A stretch of DNA of 12,319 bases from Podochytrium sp. JEL0797. Lineage: Eukaryota > Chytridiomycota > Chytridiomycetes > Chytridiales > Chytriomycetaceae. The stretch is taken from NCBI GenBank assembly GCA_027596195.1, contig JADGJG010000804.1, positions 1-12,319 of the forward strand, read 5' to 3'. Within the stretch, counting starts at the first letter, position 1. Each line of letters starts with the position of its first letter. The position numbers were made by a program, and so were the translations under genes. The notes beneath the pieces are model-generated. The model did no database searches. It had not been told where the DNA came from and worked only from the letters and a program-made list of their open reading frames with translations. Positions 1 to 8,212 of the stretch are shown piece after piece.

Positions 1-98
1 AAACAGTTTCTTGAATGACTTGTGCTCTTGATCTCAATAAAGTTCCTTGTATCCATATTCAGCTTGAATATCGGCACGTTTGCCTATAACGTTCAACA
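1..98 (-). repeat. Element A 3' LTR (partial)
   Basis: Positions 1-98 align without gaps to 7007-7104 at the other end of the element. They differ at 6 of 98 positions (7, 13, 48, 82, 83 and 85), about 94% identity. Read on the minus strand, the copy starts with TGTTGAAC directly after a polypurine tract, as a 3' LTR should. The remaining roughly 246 bp lie left of the window. Confidence 0.93.
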
Positions 99-107
99 CC
101 TCCCCTC
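99..107 (-). other. Element A polypurine tract (plus-strand primer)
   Basis: On the minus strand the nine bases GAGGGGAGG directly precede the TGTTG start of the 3' LTR. This is the position and composition expected of the RNase H-resistant primer for plus-strand DNA synthesis. The 168 bases between here and the Gag-Pol stop codon (108-275) look like 3' untranslated sequence, and I see no feature in them. Confidence 0.8.
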
Positions 108-275
108 AAGGTGAATATCCGATACCCCGTCAGGATTGTCTATATCCTATTTCATCGAAGGAGTCTCACTGGAGATCCAAAATCGAATGGGTGTCGAGCC
201 CATCTCCTTCAACTCAATTATCGCAAAATGAACGTAAAACCAACTCGGTGAAAAAGCATTTTACAATAGACGATC

Positions 276-3200
276 TCAGAACCTTCGTTCTGTGAAAGCA
301 CGAATTGGACTTCTCAACTGTAGGTCTGCGAGCGAACGCATGCCCATCAGACTGACAATTTTCCTGTGTTGCGAAGCTGGCAACGCCTTTGTCATTATAT
401 CCGCAATCATATCTTCCGTTGGACAGTACACGAGCTCAACGTGTTTCTTCCTAAGGTGATCACGAATAAAGTTTCCTCTGATGTCAATATGCTTCATCAT
501 CGCGTGGTGCTTTGGGTTTGTTGCAACCGCAATTGTTGACTTGTTGTCCTGGTTGATTACCGTCGATTTCTCAATCGGGTATCCAATTTCTTCCAAGATC
601 TGTCTGAACCACAAAGCTTCTTTGATTGCCTCCGAAAGCGAATAGAATTCAGCTTCGGTCGATGACAGTGCCACAACTGATTGCTTCTTGCTGTACCAAG
701 AAACAATTCCCGATGCCATCATGAAGAGAAATCCTGATCTCGATTTTCTTCCCTCGGCCATCGCGAAACTGGCGTCAGCGTATCCCAAAAGATCACCAAA
801 CTCCATGTTCAGCCATGTATCCATCGAATCTATTGTTGGAAATACGGTCGGTGGATTCTTCGACTTTCGATAGAAGATTCCATAATCGTAAGTTCCTCTC
901 AAATATCTACACAGATGCAGCAGAGCTTTCCAATCATCTTCACGAGACTCGTTCTGATATTGCGAAAGTACATGCACGGCAAACACGATATCAGGTCGCG
1001 TATGTCCAGCCAAGTACATGAGACTCATCACTGCCGATCTATATTCCGAATTCTTTGTTTTGCTCAACAAATCACTCGCCTCCCCATGTTCCCAACCAGG
1101 TGACATTGGGGTCGTCTTGATTTCTATCGGGACAGTCTTCCCATTGATAACTCTATTCCACATATTCATCTTGACCAAGAACTCTCGACAATACTCAGAT
1201 TGACCAATCCAAGAACCCTTGAATTTCTTGTTGTCGATTCTCTCATAGTGCATACCAATTACATGTTTGGCATCACCAAGGTCTTTGATTTTGAATCTCT
1301 TTCCCATTGTCTCTTTGATTTCATCCAACATTTTCTTGTCGGAAGACATCATTAGGAAATCATCTACATATACAAGCACGAATACTCTCGTTTTCTCGTT
1401 GTATCTGTGGAACAAACATATATCCTTTTGACTCTGGGTATATCCCTTTTCCTTTAGAAATGCCGTCAACACGTCATTCCATTCTTTGGCCGACTGGTGG
1501 AGGCCGTATAGAGACCTGAATATCTCACACACGAGACTCTCGCCATTCGGACCGAATTCTGGAAACATTTCCGGCGCCATCATGAAATTCCTCTCTTTCA
1601 GATCGCCATACAGAAACGCTGTCGTAACGTCGAGTTGAACAATGTGCCAGTCGTATGTCTCCGACAATGCTACCATCATCCGCAACGATTCCTTTCTCAC
1701 AACTGGTGCATATGTCTCAGTGTAATCGACACCATATTCTTGTGTCGTTCCCACTGCAACCAGTCTTGCCTTGAATCTCAGCAAACAACCGTTCACCATA
1801 TCCACCTTGTAGTCAAACACCCACTTGCTTCTCAAGAGGCGTTTTCCAGGTGGAATTTTGGATCTCGTTATATATCCAAATGTCTTCATCTTGTAATGAG
1901 AGTTCATCTCGGCTTTCATTGCCTCAAGCCATTTGTCCCAATACTTCGACTTCTTTGCCTGACCTAATGATTTGGGAGCTGGTTCTAGCCCTTCAATCAA
2001 TATTGTCTCATCAGGTTCTGGTTTCGCATCCGGGAATGGTTCAACTGATTCCATCACCGCTTGGTGTATTATTGGAGACATCACAGGGTCTGTGAGAAAT
2101 GCGCGAATCCTTAATAGATTCCGCTTCTTCACTCTGTGCTTGATTCTTTTCTCCAATTTTCGTCGGAAACCATTGTTGTCTGGGATACTTTCTTCAATCT
2201 TTTCTTGCACTGTGTTCATCAGCGCGAGAAGTTTATCTTCTTCTCCTTTTGATCTCAGACTCTTGGTTATACCCCATTTGTCTAATAGTGTCTCTAATCC
2301 AATCGGGTCCCAACTGGCCGTATGGATCTTTTCTGATTCTCCTGGTTCGAGTGGAATCTTCGCCGTTTCTCCTTCCTTGATCTCGTCTTCGAAATCTGAA
2401 TCCGCGACTGTCGAAATGTCATCGTCCGAATCTTGGCCGATTTCATCTTCAACTTTCTTGTCGGGTTCATCATCTGGAAGTGGTACAACCAACTCTGGTA
2501 CTAAATCCACTATATCTTTTACAGTTCGATCAACAATCTCCTCACTCGTCGGGTCTTCGACTGTAGGTTCGATTCCGTCATCCTTTTCACTCTCTTTTCT
2601 TCTTTCATCCTTTTCAAGAGAGGGATCATTCCTCCCCTGAATCGAACTACTCGTCGAGGGCTTACTCGGATTCTGTGGTCTCGGTCTCAGATTGTATCTT
2701 GCTTCTGGAATTGCTGTATCTTCGATAACTTCTTCCACTTCACCAGATTCTTCTTCACCTTCTCTCCAAATCTCGTCGACCTCACTTTGAGTTATCGGCT
2801 TATGGATTGGTGGGTAATGGCTCAGTGGGTCAGCGATTCCTTCTAGTCTGTTGTCTAATCTTCTTATCAAACCGGGAAATCTGTCTGGGTGCGGAACAAT
2901 GCTGAAAGCACGTGTAACGCGTCTTTTAACCAAGTCATACACTTTGTATATTGAGTTTCCTTCCAGCCCCAGGTATAAACCAGGAACTCCACGATCACTC
3001 CATACAGTGTCGCGTTGGTCTTTGTCTTGGAAAATCGTGACTTGGCATCCGAAAGGCAATTCTTTCGAAATGTTCGCGGATTTCCCCTCCCATAAACTAT
3101 ATGGAGAGTACTTTCCTATCTCGGGGTAACCTGCTTGTCTGTGGAGCAGTTTGTTTCTATAGCTAATAAAAGCCAATGCTGCCTCCTTTATCATCACTTT

Positions 3201-6200
3201 TGGCAATCGCGCGTGTATCAACATCGCGATCACACTATCTTTTAATGTCTGTACTAGTCTCTCGACCAGACCATTCATCTCTTTTGTATACGGTGGACTC
3301 GGTACGAACACAGTGGTTCTTTTTCTTTTCTCGTTTCTCTTGAACGCTTCTTTCATCTTCGCGTTCACGAGTTCTTTTCCTCCATCACTGCGTATCTCCT
3401 TGATACACATTTGATGTTTGTCTTCCCACCTGTATAGTTCGTCAATCACTGCGTCAGGAATCTCTGCTTTCCCGCGACAGAACAATATCACGGCATATCT
3501 TGAATACTCATCGACTAGCAGTACCGCTTCGTCTTCTCTGTTGATCGTTTCAACAGGAAGGGGTAAACTGTCGAGGTGGACTCGCTCACCAATTCTTTTG
3601 GCTCGTCCCTCTGTTCTGCTATATATCGGAGTTCTTTTCATCTTACTAATTGCACAACTAACACAACTTGTTTTATTGCAACTCGCGTGTCCGTTTGCCT
3701 TCAAATCGATCTCGACTCCCACAACCAATCCTGCACTGATTGATTCTTTCAGAAGCTGGTTGGACAAGTGTGCAATTCCATGGAGTTCTTCTCCTGGTAC
3801 ACTTCGTCTCCCCATCTGTGGTACTTTGGCTTCTCGCCCAAGCCTTTTCTGAGGATCAGTTTCTGTTTGCAGGTTTTGGTCTTTAGTCAAGTTTCCGATA
3901 AGGGAAGCTATTCTCAGTCTCATATCTCTTACATCATTTTTCTTGGTGTCGTGTACCTGTGTACTATCGACTCCTCCACCGTTCGCAGCCTGCTTCAACT
4001 GGCTGGTTGGGTGGTCCGATTGAGTTTCTTCGACATGATCAGTGTCCTCTTTCTCAATCAGCCTACACGTCTGCAGGTTTCTCAAATCTTCTGACAGTTC
4101 TTCCACTGTGGGGTGTGAAAGAGTTTCTTTAATAAAGAATTCCGATGTAATAGAATCTTCATCTTCTTTACCGATTGAGTCTTCGGTTAGTGTTTCTCCC
4201 GAAATTTGCGACATGAATTTCGCATGTTTCGGATCTAAAATTTCCTTCAATTGACGTGGTGTTTCAACCTGCTCCGGTTCAACAATCGTGTACTCTCCCC
4301 CAGTCTCGCGGCTCGCGATTCTCGTCATGAGGAATTCTGGCGCCTCGCCATAATACATTGAAGTCGCGTTGGTATACACCATTCCGCCTTTTGAGTCTAG
4401 CATTGATCCTATCGAGAACAAGTTATCGGTCAATGTCGATATCAGTCTCGCATTCGGAATCTCAAAGTCTTTACCATTGATTTTGTGCAACACTTTTGCA
4501 ACAGCATCAACTTTCTCTTTTCTGCCGCCGATTCCGATGACAGAACGATTCTCTACAGTCTTGTAGGAAATTAGTGTCACTCCTTTCGGTAATGGGATTC
4601 TGTATCCTGGTACCTGAGCTCCAGTATCCGCGGTTGTCTTTGACTCAGTTGACTTCAACTTTGCCATCTTCATGTCATACCACTCGGAGACACTTCCACA
4701 ACCGTCGATATTTTCAAGGGCCTCTGTCATCTCGACATCCGCTTCTTTCTGGAGTCTCTCATCATTTCCACTGCCGCTGCCATTGCTGCTGCTGTTCTTC
4801 TTCGAGTTTTCGACTCTCTGAAGTCTCTCTGCAACAGAACGGTCGTAGCTCTTGACTTGCTTTCCTTTCACCATCTCGGTGTCGGAATCAGTGTCACTCT
4901 TTGGATGGGTCACCTCCCTTTCCTCGCGGCACGCGTGCAGTTTGGCCTTTTGTTGCTGGACTGCCTTGAGCTGCTTCTGGAGCTCTTGCTCTTTGCGCTC
5001 AAGCTCTCTCGAGTCTCCCTGGGTAGCCTTTCCTTTTCCCTTGGTGTCTTTGTCGGCACTCGCCGATTTCATGGATTGGCGTTTCTCCCATTTTGGACCC
5101 AGTTTCTGCTTCTGTTCACTTGTGAACACCGTTGGGCATGTCTTTCCCATTGGGCATATTTTCTGGTGGTCTTCGCGGTACTCACCAGGCTTGCTGTGTT
5201 GGCACCGATTGGCCCAGTAGCACCCAGTTCTCGGGTCTTGGCGACATGGGTAGCCATGCCAAACACAGTCTCTCTTGACAGTCGTCACAACAACTCGTTG
5301 CGACTCCTGGTTTCCTTGTCCTTTCTTGGTTTTCTTGGACTTGTCTGTCAAAGAGTCGTCTCTCTCTTCAACCTTGGACATTGAGCTTTCTCGCCCATGT
5401 TTCTTGCCGCCATTGCCTCTTGGCTCCCTTTGCTGTTCGTAACCACGACTCTGCTGTTGAGTTCTCTTCGCGGTTTCGTACGCTTGGGTTGCAGTATTCA
5501 ATAGGTCCACAAGGCTGTCCCAGTTCAATAAATCGGTCGCGTCTTGGTAAATCATATCTCTCATATGAACCCAATGGACACTCGCTGTATTGTCTGCCAG
5601 CATTGGACCGATAAAGTTCAAGAATTGGGTTTTGTAGGCGATTGAAAGTTCTTTGTCTGCCGCAATGCATCCGTGATCCAACGGGTCTGAATACGCAATC
5701 TGGAATGTGTCACTCAGTTCCTGTCCCTTTCTCATGAACAGTTCGTAATCTTCGACGAAATTCGCTTGAACGAACTGGGAACGCTTCAAGTTGTAGTCTT
5801 GGACAATGGCCGATCGATTGGTCTTCTTCGCATTTTCGGTTATGTCTTTGATCATTGCGTAGAATGTTTGGCCGCGGTATCTGTGCTGCATTTTCGGATC
5901 CATGCCTTTTCTCAGCTCATTTGCTGCACGGTCATCGGCTTTGCGGACTTCTATTTGTGTGCGGTTAAACTTTTCCGCCCCACTAATAATGTCCCTTAAC
6001 GTAGCCTTCTGTTCGTCATGATCCGCCTTTTGCATTGCCAACTCGGTTCTGCAGTGAGTGATTTGGAGTTCGAGCCTAAAGGTTGTGTCAATTACTGTGA
6101 CTTTGAGCGCGTCTCCTGCTGGGTCACGTTGAACTTCCACTGACCCAATGTCAGCCGTGTGGAATATGTCTTCTGGATATAATGTGTTGGCTTTCGCGTA

Positions 6201-6446
6201 CACCATTCTAGCCTCCAGCTCGCCAATCTTGTTCATCTTCTCTTCGCGTTCTTCTTTGTGTTTCGCGTTGAGTGCCTGCAGGGTTGGAACTGGGCGGTCT
6301 TCCAAGTTGGGTGCTGACCCGTCCTTGGGGAAATACTTTTCGTGGTGGCCGTAGGCGCTCGCCAACTCGTGGTTTTCCTTAATCCAGGAGGCCACGTATA
6401 CTGGGTCTGCTGCCTTGAGCAGCGTCAATATGTTTCTTGGTGCCAT
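276..6446 (-). CDS. Element A Gag-Pol polyprotein (copia type, single frame)
   Basis: One open frame encodes the whole polyprotein. Numbering is from the first in-frame ATG at 6446, which has A at -3 and G at +4; the frame stays open upstream to a TAG at 6687-6689. Gag has predicted coiled-coil stretches (about 60-82 and 479-510) and a Cys/His cluster (394-437). The protease has A-D-T-G with Asp607. Integrase has H889-x3-H893-x34-C928-x2-C931 and the catalytic triad D959, D1021 and E1062. An acidic linker containing YNLRPR (about 1249) follows. RT has QLDV (Asp1606) and YVDD (Asp1695/1696), and RNase H has Asp1891, Glu1931 (STEAE) and Asp1967 (QDN). All catalytic residues are present, so activity is plausible. 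At about 2056 residues it is larger than a typical copia polyprotein of about 1300-1500, because Gag and two linkers are long. Gag and Pol are not separated by a stop or frameshift, as in copia and unlike Ty1. Confidence 0.93.
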   Translation of the reverse strand: MAPRNILTLLKAADPVYVASWIKENHELASAYGHHEKYFPKDGSAPNLEDRPVPTLQALNAKHKEEREEKMNKIGELEARMVYAKANTLYPEDIFHTADIGSVEVQRDPAGDALKVTVIDTTFRLELQITHCRTELAMQKADHDEQKATLRDIISGAEKFNRTQIEVRKADDRAANELRKGMDPKMQHRYRGQTFYAMIKDITENAKKTNRSAIVQDYNLKRSQFVQANFVEDYELFMRKGQELSDTFQIAYSDPLDHGCIAADKELSIAYKTQFLNFIGPMLADNTASVHWVHMRDMIYQDATDLLNWDSLVDLLNTATQAYETAKRTQQQSRGYEQQREPRGNGGKKHGRESSMSKVEERDDSLTDKSKKTKKGQGNQESQRVVVTTVKRDCVWHGYPCRQDPRTGCYWANRCQHSKPGEYREDHQKICPMGKTCPTVFTSEQKQKLGPKWEKRQSMKSASADKDTKGKGKATQGDSRELERKEQELQKQLKAVQQQKAKLHACREEREVTHPKSDTDSDTEMVKGKQVKSYDRSVAERLQRVENSKKNSSSNGSGSGNDERLQKEADVEMTEALENIDGCGSVSEWYDMKMAKLKSTESKTTADTGAQVPGYRIPLPKGVTLISYKTVENRSVIGIGGRKEKVDAVAKVLHKINGKDFEIPNARLISTLTDNLFSIGSMLDSKGGMVYTNATSMYYGEAPEFLMTRIASRETGGEYTIVEPEQVETPRQLKEILDPKHAKFMSQISGETLTEDSIGKEDEDSITSEFFIKETLSHPTVEELSEDLRNLQTCRLIEKEDTDHVEETQSDHPTSQLKQAANGGGVDSTQVHDTKKNDVRDMRLRIASLIGNLTKDQNLQTETDPQKRLGREAKVPQMGRRSVPGEELHGIAHLSNQLLKESISAGLVVGVEIDLKANGHASCNKTSCVSCAISKMKRTPIYSRTEGRAKRIGERVHLDSLPLPVETINREDEAVLLVDEYSRYAVILFCRGKAEIPDAVIDELYRWEDKHQMCIKEIRSDGGKELVNAKMKEAFKRNEKRKRTTVFVPSPPYTKEMNGLVERLVQTLKDSVIAMLIHARLPKVMIKEAALAFISYRNKLLHRQAGYPEIGKYSPYSLWEGKSANISKELPFGCQVTIFQDKDQRDTVWSDRGVPGLYLGLEGNSIYKVYDLVKRRVTRAFSIVPHPDRFPGLIRRLDNRLEGIADPLSHYPPIHKPITQSEVDEIWREGEEESGEVEEVIEDTAIPEARYNLRPRPQNPSKPSTSSSIQGRNDPSLEKDERRKESEKDDGIEPTVEDPTSEEIVDRTVKDIVDLVPELVVPLPDDEPDKKVEDEIGQDSDDDISTVADSDFEDEIKEGETAKIPLEPGESEKIHTASWDPIGLETLLDKWGITKSLRSKGEEDKLLALMNTVQEKIEESIPDNNGFRRKLEKRIKHRVKKRNLLRIRAFLTDPVMSPIIHQAVMESVEPFPDAKPEPDETILIEGLEPAPKSLGQAKKSKYWDKWLEAMKAEMNSHYKMKTFGYITRSKIPPGKRLLRSKWVFDYKVDMVNGCLLRFKARLVAVGTTQEYGVDYTETYAPVVRKESLRMMVALSETYDWHIVQLDVTTAFLYGDLKERNFMMAPEMFPEFGPNGESLVCEIFRSLYGLHQSAKEWNDVLTAFLKEKGYTQSQKDICLFHRYNEKTRVFVLVYVDDFLMMSSDKKMLDEIKETMGKRFKIKDLGDAKHVIGMHYERIDNKKFKGSWIGQSEYCREFLVKMNMWNRVINGKTVPIEIKTTPMSPGWEHGEASDLLSKTKNSEYRSAVMSLMYLAGHTRPDIVFAVHVLSQYQNESREDDWKALLHLCRYLRGTYDYGIFYRKSKNPPTVFPTIDSMDTWLNMEFGDLLGYADASFAMAEGRKSRSGFLFMMASGIVSWYSKKQSVVALSSTEAEFYSLSEAIKEALWFRQILEEIGYPIEKSTVINQDNKSTIAVATNPKHHAMMKHIDIRGNFIRDHLRKKHVELVYCPTEDMIADIMTKALPASQHRKIVSLMGMRSLADLQLRSPIRAFTERRF

Positions 6447-6760
6447 CGTGTCGAGTTTTCGCGTTTTGGGGAAACTTCTCCTTTCGTGGACAAATCCTTT
6501 GTTCACTGTGGTCTTCCAGAAGGATTCCTTTGTCTGTGCGGTACTCGGCGTCTTCACGATGTAAATCTTTTGTGCACGTGGAAATCTCTTGTTCACTGTG
6601 TCACTTTTACTATTTGCCAAATTTGAGTTCTTCCGATTGTCTTTTCGGTTGACCCAAGATTTCTTTTGGACTTTGTTTCTCTGGGACTACACTTCTCGTG
6701 TGTTTCTCTTTCTCGAGACAATCTCTGTCTCTTGCAGTTTCGGGCTGCTTAACATCTTTG
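6447..6760 (-). other. Element A 5' leader between LTR and Gag ATG
   Basis: This is the interval between the 5' LTR and the first ATG of the long frame. It contains an ATG at 6755, five bases inside the LTR border and in the same frame as Gag-Pol, closed after 22 codons by TAG at 6687-6689. After that TAG the frame is open into Gag. A second, out-of-frame minus-strand frame of 111 codons (6945 down to 6610) crosses the LTR border; it resembles nothing I recognise. No standard primer-binding site starting TGG, complementary to a tRNA 3' end, is seen next to the LTR. The sequence beside it on the plus strand includes ctgcttaaca (6745-6754), which resembles the anticodon arm of a Val(AAC) tRNA. 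This might indicate a half-tRNA primer, but the evidence is weak. Confidence 0.55.
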
Positions 6761-7104
6761 TGTTGAACCCTACGAAAACGGGTTCTGAAGTCTCTTGGAG
6801 GTATGCGATGGGAATCGTGATTTTGGTCTAGAATCTCTCTCTTTATTATTAGAACACATTTTCTCGTCTTATCTATTCCTGGATTCCCATCTGACTCCCT
6901 CCAAGCATTCCCAATCAATTCCTCCTCCAATCTCGGAACTTGCATACTCTTGCGATTTGTCCGGGAAATTACTTGTATTGATACAAAGATGGAACTCGGA
7001 ACCCAGAAACAGATTCTTTAATGACTTGTGCTCTTGATCTCAATAAAGTTCCTCGTATCCATATTCAGCTTGAATATCGGCACGTTTTTCCATAACGTTC
7101 AACA
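6761..7104 (-). repeat. Element A 5' LTR (complete, 344 bp)
   Basis: The outer end is fixed by alignment with the left copy. The inner end is inferred from the perfect 8-bp inverted repeat TGTTGAAC at 6761-6768 and GTTCAACA at 7097-7104, which gives the canonical TG...CA ends. On the minus strand an AATAAA polyadenylation-type hexamer lies at 6842-6847. Two short palindromes are present: atattca-agc-tgaatat when read on the minus strand (7061-7077, also at 55-71 in the other copy) and ttgtat-tg-atacaa (6973-6986). The inner border is less certain than the outer one because the left copy covers only 98 bp. Confidence 0.82.
6842..6847 (-). terminator. Candidate polyadenylation signal in element A LTR
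   Basis: The minus strand reads AATAAA about 260 bp into the 344-bp LTR, a reasonable place for the R-region 3' end signal. The copy that would act as the 3' end signal is in the left LTR outside the window. Supported by the hexamer and its position only. Confidence 0.35.
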
Positions 7105-7106
7105 CT

Positions 7107-8195
7107 GCCCTCATCAAGCTCGGTTTCCAGCGTTGCCCTTTCGAGCCTCTCCTCTTCAAGAAAATCATCACCAAAGACGGAGTCGACTACCAAATCATCA
7201 CCCTTGCCTACGCCGACGACTTCTTCTTCGCTGCCGACCGCCAAATCACCACCGAACTGGACCAACTCATCATAGACCTCGGCAAGATCTTTGAGCTCAC
7301 CGTCAACGACCACGTCGAGCAGTTCATTGGCACCGTCTTCAAGTTTGGCAAGGGTTGGACGTCTATGTCCCAAACTGCCTACATTGACTCCATTCTGGAA
7401 GAGTTTCTTGAGAACCCCAACGCCGGCCGTCGCAACCCCTGGAAAATGTCTGACGGCACCGAGTTTGATTCCATCCAAGACCCCACCACTGATGACACCC
7501 AGTTCCTCCAAGACCGCAACTACTTCCGCCTCATTGGCCTCCTCCAGTTCCTCACCATCACCCGCCCCATCATCCAACACGCCGTTGGCAAGCTTGCTCG
7601 TTACACCACCAAGACCCGTCGCATCCACTGGCTGCGTGCCCAAGGACCACTGGAGTACCTCAACGCCACCAGAAACCACGGCCTCGTTTTCCACAAGTCC
7701 AAGGACAGCAAGCTTGTCGCCGAGGGATACGGTGACGCTGACTTTGCCGGTGATTCCGAAACCCGCCGTTCTACCACCGGTGCTCTCGTTCGCATCGGCA
7801 AGACTGCAGTCCTCTCGTTCAGCAAGCGCCAACCCACTGTCGCAGACTCTACCGTCTCGGCCGAAGTTATTGCCTCATGTGCTCTTGCCAAGGAAGTCAT
7901 CTGGGCCCGCAACATGCTCACCTGGCTTGGATACCCACAAACCGAGCCTTCACGCATCTGGTGCGACAACCGAGGTGCTGTCTTCAACTCCGAGGAAGGC
8001 GCTCTTCGCCACAAGACCAAGCACATGGATATCAAGTACATGTTCATCCGAGACCTCGTCCGCCAGCACCTCATCTCCATCGCCCACTGCCCAGATTCAA
8101 TCATGTTTGCCGACGCTCTCACAAAGGGCGTTGGCTGGATCAAGTTCGAGCTCTGCCGTGACGCCTTCGGCGAAATCGACCTCAAGAACTACTAA
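7107..8195 (+). CDS. Element B Pol C-terminus: RT (second half) and RNase H, 5'-truncated by insertion
   Basis: An uninterrupted frame of 362 codons to TAA at 8193-8195 encodes the end of a copia polyprotein. The codon at 7104-7106 already spans the LTR border, so no native start is present. The first residues (ALIKLGFQRC...) match the stretch just after the YGLKQ motif of copia RT. The catalytic box is YADD at 7209-7220, where copia usually has YVDD. RNase H follows with GDADFAGD, SAEVIA, WCDN, HMDIKY and the terminal ADALTK motif, in order and with normal spacing. Codons strongly favour C in the third position, unlike element A. The visible part shows no decay, but the gene is split by about 7 kb of element A and cannot make a full polyprotein. 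Confidence 0.9.
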   Translation, partial: ALIKLGFQRCPFEPLLFKKIITKDGVDYQIITLAYADDFFFAADRQITTELDQLIIDLGKIFELTVNDHVEQFIGTVFKFGKGWTSMSQTAYIDSILEEFLENPNAGRRNPWKMSDGTEFDSIQDPTTDDTQFLQDRNYFRLIGLLQFLTITRPIIQHAVGKLARYTTKTRRIHWLRAQGPLEYLNATRNHGLVFHKSKDSKLVAEGYGDADFAGDSETRRSTTGALVRIGKTAVLSFSKRQPTVADSTVSAEVIASCALAKEVIWARNMLTWLGYPQTEPSRIWCDNRGAVFNSEEGALRHKTKHMDIKYMFIRDLVRQHLISIAHCPDSIMFADALTKGVGWIKFELCRDAFGEIDLKNY

Positions 8196-8201
8196 GCGTT
8201 T

Positions 8202-8212
8202 GGGGGGGAGAA
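8202..8212 (+). other. Element B polypurine tract
   Basis: The purine run GGGGGGGAGAA sits 6 bases after the RNase H stop codon and directly before a TG that I take as the LTR start. Copia elements commonly have this G-run followed by AGAATG at the same point. Confidence 0.78.

Larger units (their letters stand above)
1..7104 (-). mobile_element. Element A: Ty1/copia LTR retrotransposon, nested in element B
   Basis: This is a nearly complete copia element on the minus strand. It runs from a full 5' LTR at the right (6761-7104), through a leader and a single Gag-Pol frame, to a polypurine tract and the first 98 bp of the 3' LTR at the left, which continues beyond the window. If the left LTR has the same 344-bp length as the right one, the whole element is about 7.35 kb. 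Its outer right edge abuts sequence coding for the RT of a plus-strand copia element, so A inserted into that element in opposite orientation. The 5 bases after the edge (7105-7109, ctgcc) are the expected target-site duplication. The left copy lies outside the window, so this cannot be confirmed here. Confidence 0.93.

Noticed and set aside
1972..2640. Plus-strand frame of 222 codons, Ser-rich
   Set aside because: It is antisense to the acidic integrase-RT linker of element A. Its Ser/Thr-rich composition is the mirror of the Asp/Glu codons there, and it has no recognisable domain.
6447..6620. Start of the element A polyprotein at TTG 6618-6620
   Set aside because: TTG starts are unusual in eukaryotes. 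The first ATG, at 6446, has a good context, so I used that and noted that the frame is open further upstream.
6610..6945. Minus-strand frame of 111 codons across the LTR border and leader of element A
   Set aside because: It starts inside the LTR, is out of frame with Gag, has no recognisable domain, and is mostly charged low-complexity sequence. At most it is an upstream ORF.
7065..7832. Minus-strand frame of 255 codons rich in Gly, Val and Glu
   Set aside because: It is antisense to the RT-RNase H frame of element B and is produced by C-ending codons on the other strand. No domain is seen, and it crosses the LTR border.
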